Source: Deltaproteobacteria bacterium UBA6967 (lineage in GTDB: Bacteria > SAR324 > NAC60-12). Taken from it: 5,865 bases of DNA. The translations under genes and the position numbers were made by a program. This document shows, piece by piece, positions 1 to 5,865 of the stretch (the first letter of the stretch is position 1; every line of letters starts with the position of its first letter). Under the pieces are notes generated by a model. It did no database searches and was not told where the DNA came from. It was given only the letters and a program-made list of their open reading frames with translations. The stretch lies in contig DJYX01000163.1 of NCBI GenBank assembly GCA_002450295.1, positions 1-5,865 on the forward strand, written 5' to 3'.

Positions 1-408
1 CCAATCAGAGGTCGATATCTTGCATACGGTGCCCATCAACACAAGGGATTTAGCCTGATTGAGGTGATGATCGTTGTTGCGATCATCGGCATTCTTGCAA
101 CCCTGGCTTATCCTAGCCTGGAAGGCTATCTGCAACGAGCCAAGCAAAGCGAAGTCAAGACCAACTTAGCGGCAATCCATACGGCAGAAAAGCTCTATCA
201 TGCCAGTAATGGAAGCTACACCGATGATTTCGTAGCTCTTGGAGTCGGCATTGCGGACGATGCCATTTATAGCTACGGCATCACGGCCACCGCCAGTACC
301 TTCACCGCCACGGCAACTGCCAACCTGGATGACGATGCAACTGAAGACACCTGGACCATCAACCAAGACAAGCAATTGGTACAAACCACAGACGACCTCA
401 CTGACTAA
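1..408 (+). CDS. Type IV pilin-like prepilin (5' end outside window)
   Basis: This is the 3' part of a gene for a class III prepilin: 135 codons are visible, ending in TAA at 406-408. The reading frame is open from base 1 and has no ATG, GTG or TTG before the cleavage site, so the start lies upstream. The processing motif is clear: visible codons 15-21 read KG/FSLIE, with Gly at -1, Phe at +1 and Glu at +5 of the mature protein. A hydrophobic helix follows ([15 protein letters not shown]), typical of type IV pilins and type II secretion pseudopilins, which prepilin peptidase cleaves and which sit in the inner membrane before polymerising. The mature chain would be 119 residues. The segment after the helix ([16 protein letters not shown]) resembles small pilins. 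The C-terminal half is rich in Ala, Thr and Asp and has no cysteine, so the usual C-terminal disulfide loop is absent. A major pilin, minor pilin or pseudopilin are all possible; the family is sure, the exact role is not. Confidence 0.92.
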   Translation, partial: PIRGRYLAYGAHQHKGFSLIEVMIVVAIIGILATLAYPSLEGYLQRAKQSEVKTNLAAIHTAEKLYHASNGSYTDDFVALGVGIADDAIYSYGITATASTFTATATANLDDDATEDTWTINQDKQLVQTTDDLTD

Positions 409-1780
409 TTTTTTATTTCTCCTATTACTACCGCTACTGCTTTCTGGCTGTCTGGCAAAAACCGTCTACTACTCTGATCCGCCCAATTCCGAAGCACTAC
501 TGCGAACATCCGCCTTCTCACTGGAACGTTTTACAGGACGTCAAGCCGGTTTGTTTCGTGATATATTTATTCAAGAAGTCTATCGAATCCCTAATTTCGA
601 CTATCTGGATGAAGTAAGAGAGACACAACGCGAATATACCGCTCTAGTCGCAGCAGAGGTTGAAATTTTTTCTATACGCGATGAAGAGGAGACTCGCGGG
701 AACACCCGAATTAACCTGCGCCCGCGCAATGTAATGATCCAGGAGCCCGGTCAAGAGATTGCGATCCCTCGACAGGCCTTTGAATTTGAAGAAATTCCTT
801 TCAGTGAACGGGTAATGCACCGCACCTTGGATTTGGAGATTCGCTTCTCTTTCCTGAACGCTGGGAGCCGACAAGAGTTATATCAGGGAAATGAAAAAAT
901 CTCTTTTCAGCAGAGCTACGTAGGAGAGGCAGAGATTCTGGCGATGCCTCCTGCTGATAGCGAAATGATGCGGCTTGGACGCTTGCTTGTACAGCGTATG
1001 CTGGATCGTCTAAATCCTGTGCAAAAAAACCGCACTCTGGAGTTGGAGGTTGGCACCTCTCCCCTGCCTTGGAGTGGCGATACCGTGGACTTGGGGCATC
1101 CAGGAATCCTGCAAGCTAACCGCTATGCTGTTAGTGGAGATTATGACCGTGCACTGAAAGGCTGGAGTTACGTGGTCTTTGAGCCTGTATCCTTTGGCGA
1201 ATCTGAGCGCTTCACTTTCGGTAGTGAACTCTACACACGACTACGCCAGGCAAGATTGCCTCAAAACACGCTCAGAGCTCTATTGCGCTTGTATGGAAAA
1301 TCCTATTCACTGAAAGAGATAGATCCTGTATTGATCGCCCTGCTAGAACGTCAGGACTTTCAGCGCTACAGCGCAATCATCAAGTTCTACGCCCGTACCT
1401 CGCGGCCTCAAGATGGCCAGAATCTAGCTGCTGCACACTTCAACCTGGGCTCTGTGTATCGTTTGCAGCAACGATGGCCATTGGCGGCCTATCATTTTGC
1501 GCAAGCCAACGCCTATCAGCCAGGAATCAAGTATGCGCAAGCCTGGACCGATATGCAGATAGCTGCAGGCAGCTACAATCCGCTAGACAATCTAGCAGAA
1601 AATACTATCGAAGCCGCAGGGACCACATCACCACCTGAAGATGCCTTGGTGCAGCCTCGTGCTGCCAGCGCTATCATTCAGCCTGTCAGCCAACCTGCGG
1701 AAATGGAGCCCACTCGTATTGAACCGGTGGAACTGCCGTTTCTCTCTGAAGATCCTGAATTTGGTTTGGAAATCAATTGA
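335..1780 (+). CDS. Outer-membrane-type lipoprotein with TPR-like C-terminal part, function unknown
   Basis: The product carries a lipoprotein signal: a run of Leu and Phe ending in LLLSGC, with the lipidated Cys at codon 449-451 and Leu at +2, which does not signal inner-membrane retention under the E. coli rule. The start is uncertain. ATG 335 is the in-frame ATG closest to the signal and gives 481 residues with Cys at 39. ATG 329 and ATG 239 are further upstream, and CTG 401 would give a more usual 17-residue signal with no basic residue. None has a strong ribosome binding site, and ATG 335 overlaps the pilin gene by 74 bases. Residues about 40-230 form a mixed alpha/beta region that I do not recognise confidently; a CsgG/FlgO-like fold is a guess. 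Residues 257-280 and 363-397 look like single TPR helices ([20 protein letters not shown]). Residues 430-481 are a proline-rich, acidic, probably disordered tail. The next gene starts 17 bases after the stop, so the two are probably co-transcribed and may work together at the outer membrane. Confidence 0.85.
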   Translation: MQLKTPGPSTKTSNWYKPQTTSLTNFLFLLLLPLLLSGCLAKTVYYSDPPNSEALLRTSAFSLERFTGRQAGLFRDIFIQEVYRIPNFDYLDEVRETQREYTALVAAEVEIFSIRDEEETRGNTRINLRPRNVMIQEPGQEIAIPRQAFEFEEIPFSERVMHRTLDLEIRFSFLNAGSRQELYQGNEKISFQQSYVGEAEILAMPPADSEMMRLGRLLVQRMLDRLNPVQKNRTLELEVGTSPLPWSGDTVDLGHPGILQANRYAVSGDYDRALKGWSYVVFEPVSFGESERFTFGSELYTRLRQARLPQNTLRALLRLYGKSYSLKEIDPVLIALLERQDFQRYSAIIKFYARTSRPQDGQNLAAAHFNLGSVYRLQQRWPLAAYHFAQANAYQPGIKYAQAWTDMQIAAGSYNPLDNLAENTIEAAGTTSPPEDALVQPRAASAIIQPVSQPAEMEPTRIEPVELPFLSEDPEFGLEIN

Positions 1781-1787
1781 ATCATCC

Positions 1788-1794
1788 AAGGAGG
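1788..1794 (+). promoter_or_regulatory. Ribosome binding site fixing the start of the FlgT-like gene
   Basis: AAGGAGG lies 3 bases before ATG 1798. This favours ATG 1798 over the in-frame TTG at 1777, which overlaps the preceding stop codon and has no such site. The spacing is slightly short, but the match to the 16S rRNA tail is strong. Confidence 0.8.
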
Positions 1795-1797
1795 AAT

Positions 1798-3003
1798 ATG
1801 CGTTACCTGATCCTGTTACTGATTGTGACTCTGTGTACGAATTTTACGGCATTGGCACGCGAAATCACAGTGACTGGAGTGGCAACGATCTATGACGAAA
1901 ATATTGGTGGTGCACGGACTCAGGCCTTGAAAAACGCACAGCGTGAGGCTGTTGAACAAGGTGTTGGAGCCTACGTTGATGCGACTACGCTGACCCAGAA
2001 TTTTGAGGTCATCCGTGATGAAATCTTCAGTGCAAGCCAAGGATTCATCAGGGAGTTTCAAGTCTTGCGAGAAGGACGCTCCAGTGGTGGGTCAGCTTAT
2101 GAAGTGGTGATCCGAGCAGATGTCCAGGACAGCCGAATTGTCGATACTCTGACGGCACTCCGGGTGTTGCACCAGAAGATGGGCAACAAGCGAGTGATGA
2201 TCGTGTATGCGCCAACCGATCCGAATGCTTTACCCCGTGACATTGGGCCTGTTAGCACAACCTTGTCTGTGATTCGGGATGAATTCAACCGCATGGGTTT
2301 TCGTGTTTTCAATGAGCAGGCAATGGAAGAGGTCTACCGTACTATTGAACAAGCTGCATTGGTAGATCGACCAGTAGACAACCTGATTGCCCTGGCGTTG
2401 GATCAGCAAGCGGAAATCCTCGTACGTTTCGAACTAGTCGGTGGCAAACGAGATCAACGTGGGGGGGTGTTCTATGCGACCAAGGCGACCGTGAGACTCA
2501 GTGTCTATGATGCCAACACAGGCCGACAAATCGCTGATGTGGTCACTTATGGCAAGGAACTCTCCGCTAACCGGCCTGGTTCCTACGACTGGTTCAACAT
2601 GCTGGGCAAGGCAGGCACCCGAGCTGGTAAAGATGCTGCTCAGGAAGCTATTGATCGAGTGCTGTCCTACTACCAGAGCATTGGCGATATCGGCAACGCC
2701 TATCTGCTGGTCTTTCGAAATTACAGCATCGAGGAAGAAGATATGATCCTCGACTATCTTGAAAACACTCCGGGATACCAGCAGCTCAGCGAACTCAAAA
2801 ACACGAATCGCTACATTGAGATCGAGCTGTTCTCTTCTGAAGACAAAAGTCGTCTGCGACGTCAGATGCGCCGTGATCTACAAGAGAGAAATATTCCTCT
2901 GGTAGCCCAAGAAGCTACGGGTAACCGCATCGTCTTCCTCAATCCTCGAGCACCTGCCAGCGAAGAAGTAGCTGCACCAGAGCAGTTGGAGGTACGCCAG
3001 TAG
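1798..3003 (+). CDS. Secreted FlgT-like / CsgG-like periplasmic protein
   Basis: The predicted protein has 401 residues. Residues 1-20 are a Sec signal peptide (Arg2, then a hydrophobic core, ending TALA before REIT). Residues 22-112 show the pattern of the FlgT N-terminal / LPP20-type domain: a first strand (ITVTGVAT), a long helix with repeated Ala (ARTQALKNAQREAV), then a strand ending YEVVIRADV. Residues 130-293 resemble the CsgG/FlgT middle fold: KRVMIVY, a helix that includes DEFNRMGF, the segment QQAEILVRFEL, a strand with VYDANTGRQIADV, and a final helix rich in Ala (GKDAAQEAIDRVL). Residues 300-384 form a further alpha/beta domain that I do not recognise, and the last residues are Glu/Pro/Ala-rich. 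In Vibrio, FlgT forms part of a ring around the flagellar basal body, and CsgG relatives act at the outer membrane. Here the neighbours are a pilin and a lipoprotein, not flagellar genes, so a role in an envelope-spanning complex is inferred. It probably belongs to the same operon as the lipoprotein gene. Confidence 0.85.
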   Translation: MRYLILLLIVTLCTNFTALAREITVTGVATIYDENIGGARTQALKNAQREAVEQGVGAYVDATTLTQNFEVIRDEIFSASQGFIREFQVLREGRSSGGSAYEVVIRADVQDSRIVDTLTALRVLHQKMGNKRVMIVYAPTDPNALPRDIGPVSTTLSVIRDEFNRMGFRVFNEQAMEEVYRTIEQAALVDRPVDNLIALALDQQAEILVRFELVGGKRDQRGGVFYATKATVRLSVYDANTGRQIADVVTYGKELSANRPGSYDWFNMLGKAGTRAGKDAAQEAIDRVLSYYQSIGDIGNAYLLVFRNYSIEEEDMILDYLENTPGYQQLSELKNTNRYIEIELFSSEDKSRLRRQMRRDLQERNIPLVAQEATGNRIVFLNPRAPASEEVAAPEQLEVRQ

Positions 3004-3042
3004 CTCACCCTATCTGCATTTTGATCGATTTCCTTCTGAATG

Positions 3043-3092
3043 AGGCGGCAGGGATTTTAGTTTGCAACATCAATCTAGTCCGCCTAGTTTTT
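3043..3092 (+). terminator. Possible weak terminator after the FlgT-like gene
   Basis: AGGCGG (3043-3048) and CCGCCT (3080-3085) are perfect inverted copies, and TTTTT follows at 3088-3092. The 31-base loop is long for an intrinsic terminator and I see no good inner stem, so this is only a candidate. Its place, 40 bases after the stop of the preceding gene, is right for ending the first transcription unit. Confidence 0.35.
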
Positions 3093-3117
3093 CCCCCATT
3101 ACCTACAAACTTTACTT

Positions 3118-3150
3118 ACCGGACTTCGCTATGTTCGGTCACCCCCTTTT
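3118..3150 (+). other. Hairpin ahead of the lpdA start
   Basis: ACCGGAC (3118-3124) can pair with GTTCGGT (3133-3139) over 7 bp, including one G-U pair, around an 8-base loop. CACCCCCTTTT follows at 3140-3150. It could be a terminator for upstream transcription or a structure in the lpdA leader, since it sits about 30 bases before the start codon. The rest of the 168-base gap (3004-3171) holds no gene that I can see and no promoter that I would defend. Confidence 0.4.
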
Positions 3151-3171
3151 CTTAGACTTTCTGGAGAACTC

Positions 3172-4575
3172 ATGAGCCAATTTGATGTCGTTGTGATTGG
3201 CGCAGGACCTGGCGGCTATGTCGCTGCAATTCGTTCATCGCAACTCGGACTGAAAACCGCACTGATTGAAAAATCATCCACCCTTGGGGGAACCTGTCTC
3301 AACGTGGGCTGCATTCCTTCCAAGGCCCTTCTCGATTCAACCGAGCACTACTACAACGCCAAAAATCACTTTGCGACCCATGGAATCGATGTCTCAGGAC
3401 TGAGCCTCAACTGGGACAACATGAAGAAGCGCAAAGACGAGGTAGTTTCTCAGACTTGTGATGGTGTGATGTATCTGATGAACAAGAATCAAATCGAGGT
3501 TTACCAAGGCCATGGTAGCTTTGTGGATGCCAATACAATTCAAGTTCGCAAGGCAGATGGCAGTACAGAAAATATTCAGACGAAAAACACCATCATTGCC
3601 ACTGGTTCTGAGCCTTCTTCACTGCCCAATGTACCAATCGACGGTAAACGTATTATCACCTCAACTGAGGCGTTGTCCTTGCCTAGTGTCCCGGAAACTA
3701 TGCTGGTGATTGGTGGAGGAATCATTGGTTTGGAAATGGGTTCTGTCTACGCTCGCATGGGTACCAAGGTCGCTGTTATTGAATTCATGGATCGCCTGAT
3801 TCCCACCATGGATCTCTCACTGGGTAAGGAAATGCAGAGAATTCTGCGTAAGCTCGGCATCAAGTTTCACCTGAACCACGCTGTCCAGCAGGCTGTTGCT
3901 AGTGATGACAAGGTCGTGGTGACTGCCAAGAATAAAAAGGGGGACGAAGTGAGCTTTGAGGGTGAATACTGCCTCGTAGCTGTTGGGCGTAAACCCTTCA
4001 CAGATAGCTTGGGCCTTGATAAGATCGGCCTGCAAACCGATGAGCGAGGTAGACTCCCTGTTAACGATCAGCTACAGACCACCGTGCCCGGAGTTTATGG
4101 GATTGGTGACGTCATCCGTGGAGCAATGCTGGCACACAAAGCGGAGGAAGAAGGAGTGTTCGCCGCAGAAGTCATTGCTGGACAGCGCCCCCACATGAAC
4201 TATCGAGCAATTCCCAGCGTGCTCTATACCTGGCCAGAAGCCGCAGGTGTTGGCTACACAGAGCAGGAGTTGCAGGAGGCTGGGCGGAGCTTCAAAATTG
4301 GTTCCTTCCCATTCAAAGCCTTGGGACGTGCCCGGGCAGCGATGGAAACTGATGGGTTGGTTAAGGTGATTGCTGACCAGGAAACTGATGAAGTGCTTGG
4401 TATCCACATGGTTGGAGCCCGGATCGCAGACCTGATTGCGGAGGCTGTCGTAGCTTTTGAATATCGTTGCAGCGCTGAGGATATTGCAAGAATGTCTCAC
4501 GCTCACCCAACTTTTGCAGAAGCAATCAAGGAAGCTGCACTGGATGCTACAGACAAGCGAGCGATCCATATCTGA
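3172..4575 (+). CDS. lpdA: Dihydrolipoamide dehydrogenase (E3)
   Basis: This FAD enzyme reoxidises dihydrolipoyl groups with NAD+ as the E3 part of pyruvate and 2-oxoglutarate dehydrogenase or the glycine cleavage system, in the cytoplasm. The 467 residues are full length for the family. The FAD-binding loop GAGPGG is at residues 10-15. The redox disulfide motif GGTCLNVGCIPSK is at 39-51, with Cys42 and Cys47. The NAD-binding motif GGGIIGLE is at 181-188. The second FAD motif (YGIGDV) is at 309-314. The dimerisation domain carries the catalytic HAHPTFAE with His445 and Glu450. Mercuric reductase and glutathione reductase are excluded by CLNVGCIPSK together with HPTFAE. The start ATG follows GGAG at 3163-3166 with a 5-base spacer. 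No E1, E2 or lipoate gene is in the window, so its complex partners are encoded elsewhere. The N-terminal third reads, to my memory, much like E3 of Bacteroidota and some gammaproteobacteria. Confidence 0.97.
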   Translation: MSQFDVVVIGAGPGGYVAAIRSSQLGLKTALIEKSSTLGGTCLNVGCIPSKALLDSTEHYYNAKNHFATHGIDVSGLSLNWDNMKKRKDEVVSQTCDGVMYLMNKNQIEVYQGHGSFVDANTIQVRKADGSTENIQTKNTIIATGSEPSSLPNVPIDGKRIITSTEALSLPSVPETMLVIGGGIIGLEMGSVYARMGTKVAVIEFMDRLIPTMDLSLGKEMQRILRKLGIKFHLNHAVQQAVASDDKVVVTAKNKKGDEVSFEGEYCLVAVGRKPFTDSLGLDKIGLQTDERGRLPVNDQLQTTVPGVYGIGDVIRGAMLAHKAEEEGVFAAEVIAGQRPHMNYRAIPSVLYTWPEAAGVGYTEQELQEAGRSFKIGSFPFKALGRARAAMETDGLVKVIADQETDEVLGIHMVGARIADLIAEAVVAFEYRCSAEDIARMSHAHPTFAEAIKEAALDATDKRAIHI

Positions 4576-4585
4576 TTGATTATCC

Positions 4586-4613
4586 AGACGATCTTTTGAT
4601 CGTCTTCCCCCTT
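4586..4613 (+). terminator. Probable intrinsic terminator after lpdA
   Basis: AGACGATC (4586-4593) and GATCGTCT (4598-4605) form a perfect 8-bp stem with a TTTT loop, starting 10 bases after the lpdA stop. The tail TCCCCCTTT (4606-4614) is poor in T, so termination may be partial or the hairpin may serve mainly to protect the 3' end of the transcript. Confidence 0.6.
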
Positions 4614-4631
4614 TGTCAAGAATGCCGGTTC

Positions 4632-4638
4632 AAGGAGG
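4632..4638 (+). promoter_or_regulatory. Ribosome binding site of the TPR gene
   Basis: AAGGAGG lies 4 bases before ATG 4643 and fixes the start of the last gene, whose first residues then form a good signal peptide. Confidence 0.8.
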
Positions 4639-4642
4639 CCAA

Positions 4643-5865
4643 ATGCTGCTGCGCCAACGAGCCTTTGTCGTGTTCTGTGTCAGTTATCTGCTGACCCATA
4701 GTTGGGCAATTGCACAAGAAAATGAGCAAAGTGAAAAAGCTCTGTCGGAGACCCAGAATGCACTACAGCAGGTTGAGGATGCGCTCCAGCGTACTGAATC
4801 CACAGTAAAGGAGGCAGAAACCCAGGCTGCATCTGTACAGTCTGAACTGCCAGACACCGCAGCTACTGAAGAGACCACCATTGATCCTGTTGAGCTGGCT
4901 CGTGATTGGAAAAAAATCTTTGATCAGGCGATGCAGGAATATGAATTTGGGGAACTGGAAAACAGCCTGAACAAGGCTCTACAAGCTCGTGAGTTGGCAG
5001 ATCAACACTTCGGACTACGAGATGAACGAACCCTTCGGGCTTATTTACTCCAGGCACTGCTGTATGGAGAACTGGGAGAACTAGAAATTGCCAATGAACT
5101 CTACCAGGAGACTCTGGTCATCGCCATGGAGCAGCAGGGCACCAACTCGAACATCGTTTTGCAGATTCTTGATCAGTACGGAGGATTCTTTGCAGAGTTG
5201 GGTGAATACGAGATGGCTGATGTCGTTTATGAAAAAGCCTTTCTTGTATCTACCGAAGCCTTGGGGGCACAGGATCCCCGAACCACCCTGCGCTTACAAA
5301 GCTTGGCAAACAATGATGCGGAATTGCAACGCTATGAACTAGCAGAGCAGCGCTTACAGGATGCTCAAGCAACTCTCGTGACGGCAGTTGGGGCAGAAGC
5401 GTTACCCACAATCAATGTCCTGGAAGACCTAGCGCAACTCTATCAGCGCCAAGGCAAGTTACGCCCTGCTCTGGAACCACTGGAGCAGAGTTATGCCCTA
5501 CGAACAAAGGTTCAGGGACCTGAGGAGACACAGACGCTGGAAACCAAGGAACGATTGGCAGAGTTGTACCGACAATTGGGACGTCCCGATGAAGCGGAGC
5601 CAATGTTCCTGGAAGTGATCGCAACGGCAGAGCAACTACTTGGAATTGCAGATCCACTAGTGATTAATGCGAAAAGTCATCTTGCTCAACTCTATGAAAA
5701 TACGAATAACTTTGTTGCATCCCTTCGCTATTACCAAGAAGTATACGAAATCGATCAACAAATTCTTGGTGATGCCCATCCAAATACAGCAGGTGATCTG
5801 AACAATCTGGCTGGCATTTACCGTCGGCTTGGCCAGTTGCAGCAATCCGAAGCCACCTACCGACA
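4643..5865 (+). CDS. Exported kinesin-light-chain-type TPR protein (3' end outside window)
   Basis: The frame is open from ATG 4643 to the window edge: 407 full codons without a stop. Residues 1-24 are a signal peptide (Arg4 and Arg6, hydrophobic core, AIA before QEN), so the protein is exported to the periplasm or beyond. Residues 25-70 are rich in Glu, Gln and Ala with a heptad-like pattern and probably form a coiled coil. From about residue 88 onward there are seven TPR units of about 42 residues plus the start of another. The last visible units are the most typical, with the LGDAHPNT then LNNLAGIYRRLGQ signature of the kinesin-light-chain-like (TPR_10/TPR_12) group. Such repeats bind other proteins; no enzymatic domain is seen in the visible part, though one could follow. 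It is separated from lpdA by 67 bases holding a hairpin, so it may have its own promoter or depend on read-through. The partner and pathway are unknown. Confidence 0.9.
   Translation, partial: MLLRQRAFVVFCVSYLLTHSWAIAQENEQSEKALSETQNALQQVEDALQRTESTVKEAETQAASVQSELPDTAATEETTIDPVELARDWKKIFDQAMQEYEFGELENSLNKALQARELADQHFGLRDERTLRAYLLQALLYGELGELEIANELYQETLVIAMEQQGTNSNIVLQILDQYGGFFAELGEYEMADVVYEKAFLVSTEALGAQDPRTTLRLQSLANNDAELQRYELAEQRLQDAQATLVTAVGAEALPTINVLEDLAQLYQRQGKLRPALEPLEQSYALRTKVQGPEETQTLETKERLAELYRQLGRPDEAEPMFLEVIATAEQLLGIADPLVINAKSHLAQLYENTNNFVASLRYYQEVYEIDQQILGDAHPNTAGDLNNLAGIYRRLGQLQQSEATYR
4904..5863 (+). repeat. Tandem TPR-coding repeats (about 126 bases each)
   Basis: The encoded protein repeats with a period of 41-43 residues, with units beginning near residues 88, 131, 173, 216, 257, 298, 340 and 383. 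Recurrent marks are LAxLYxxxG, a following Ala in helix B, and LG-x-x-x-P-x-T between units. The DNA of the units has diverged, so this is a protein-level repeat and not a recent duplication. The third full unit (near 216-256) is the most degenerate: the usual Tyr/Gly positions read LANNDAELQRYELAE. Confidence 0.8.

Noticed and set aside
239..334. Upstream extension of the lipoprotein gene to ATG 239
   Set aside because: The extra residues are Pro/Arg-rich and would put the lipobox 71 residues from the start. The DNA there already codes for the pilin in another frame.
1777..1797. TTG start for the FlgT-like gene
   Set aside because: It lacks a ribosome binding site and overlaps the previous stop codon. 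ATG 1798 has AAGGAGG ahead of it and gives a standard signal peptide.
3019..3027. TTTTGATCG shared with 4594-4602, both just after a stop codon
   Set aside because: Nine shared bases in T-rich spacers can arise by chance, and only the second copy is part of a stem.
3062..3090. Possible sigma-70 promoter for lpdA: TTGCAA, 17 bases, TAGTTT
   Set aside because: The spacing is ideal, but the hexamers match only 4 of 6 and 3 of 6 consensus bases, and the region overlaps a candidate terminator stem. A chance match is as likely.
4072..4569. 165-codon open frame on the minus strand
   Set aside because: It lies wholly inside lpdA in antisense. Its product is Ser/Cys/His-rich with no recognisable domain, while the + strand frame has every E3 motif.
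4684..5057. Short minus-strand open frames over the start of the TPR gene
   Set aside because: They are antisense shadows with low-complexity Ser/Val/Ala products and no ribosome binding site that I can see.

Overview
All five protein genes in this window lie on the + strand, are tightly packed and have mid-range base composition. The organism is a Gram-negative (diderm) bacterium: the window encodes a type IV-type prepilin, an outer-membrane-type lipoprotein, a periplasmic FlgT-like protein and an exported TPR protein. A marine or aquatic proteobacterium, or a neighbouring group such as SAR324 or a deltaproteobacterium-like lineage, would fit. That placement is an impression from protein style, not a computed assignment.

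Positions 1-3003 look like one operon-like block. A prepilin whose 5' end lies outside the window (1-408) overlaps or directly abuts a lipoprotein gene (about 335-1780) with weak TPR-like helices and a proline-rich acidic tail. Seventeen bases later comes a secreted protein (1798-3003) with an N-terminal domain of the FlgT/LPP20 type, a middle domain of CsgG-like character and an extra C-terminal alpha/beta domain. The last two are good candidates for partners at the outer membrane, and no flagellar gene is visible here.

A 168-base gap (3004-3171) holds two possible hairpins and no convincing promoter. It is followed by a complete dihydrolipoamide dehydrogenase (3172-4575) with all expected active-site and nucleotide-binding motifs, but with no 2-oxoacid dehydrogenase E1 or E2 gene in view. 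A clean 8-bp stem with a TTTT loop follows its stop codon and probably ends or weakens transcription.

From 4643 to the right edge runs an open frame with a strong ribosome binding site. It encodes an exported protein with a coiled-coil-like segment and at least seven kinesin-light-chain-type TPR units of about 42 residues. It is still open at the window end.

The clearest lead is the pilin, lipoprotein and FlgT/CsgG-like trio, which could be an envelope assembly or secretion module. Nothing in the window proves that function. No tRNA, rRNA, CRISPR array, insertion sequence or minus-strand gene was found.
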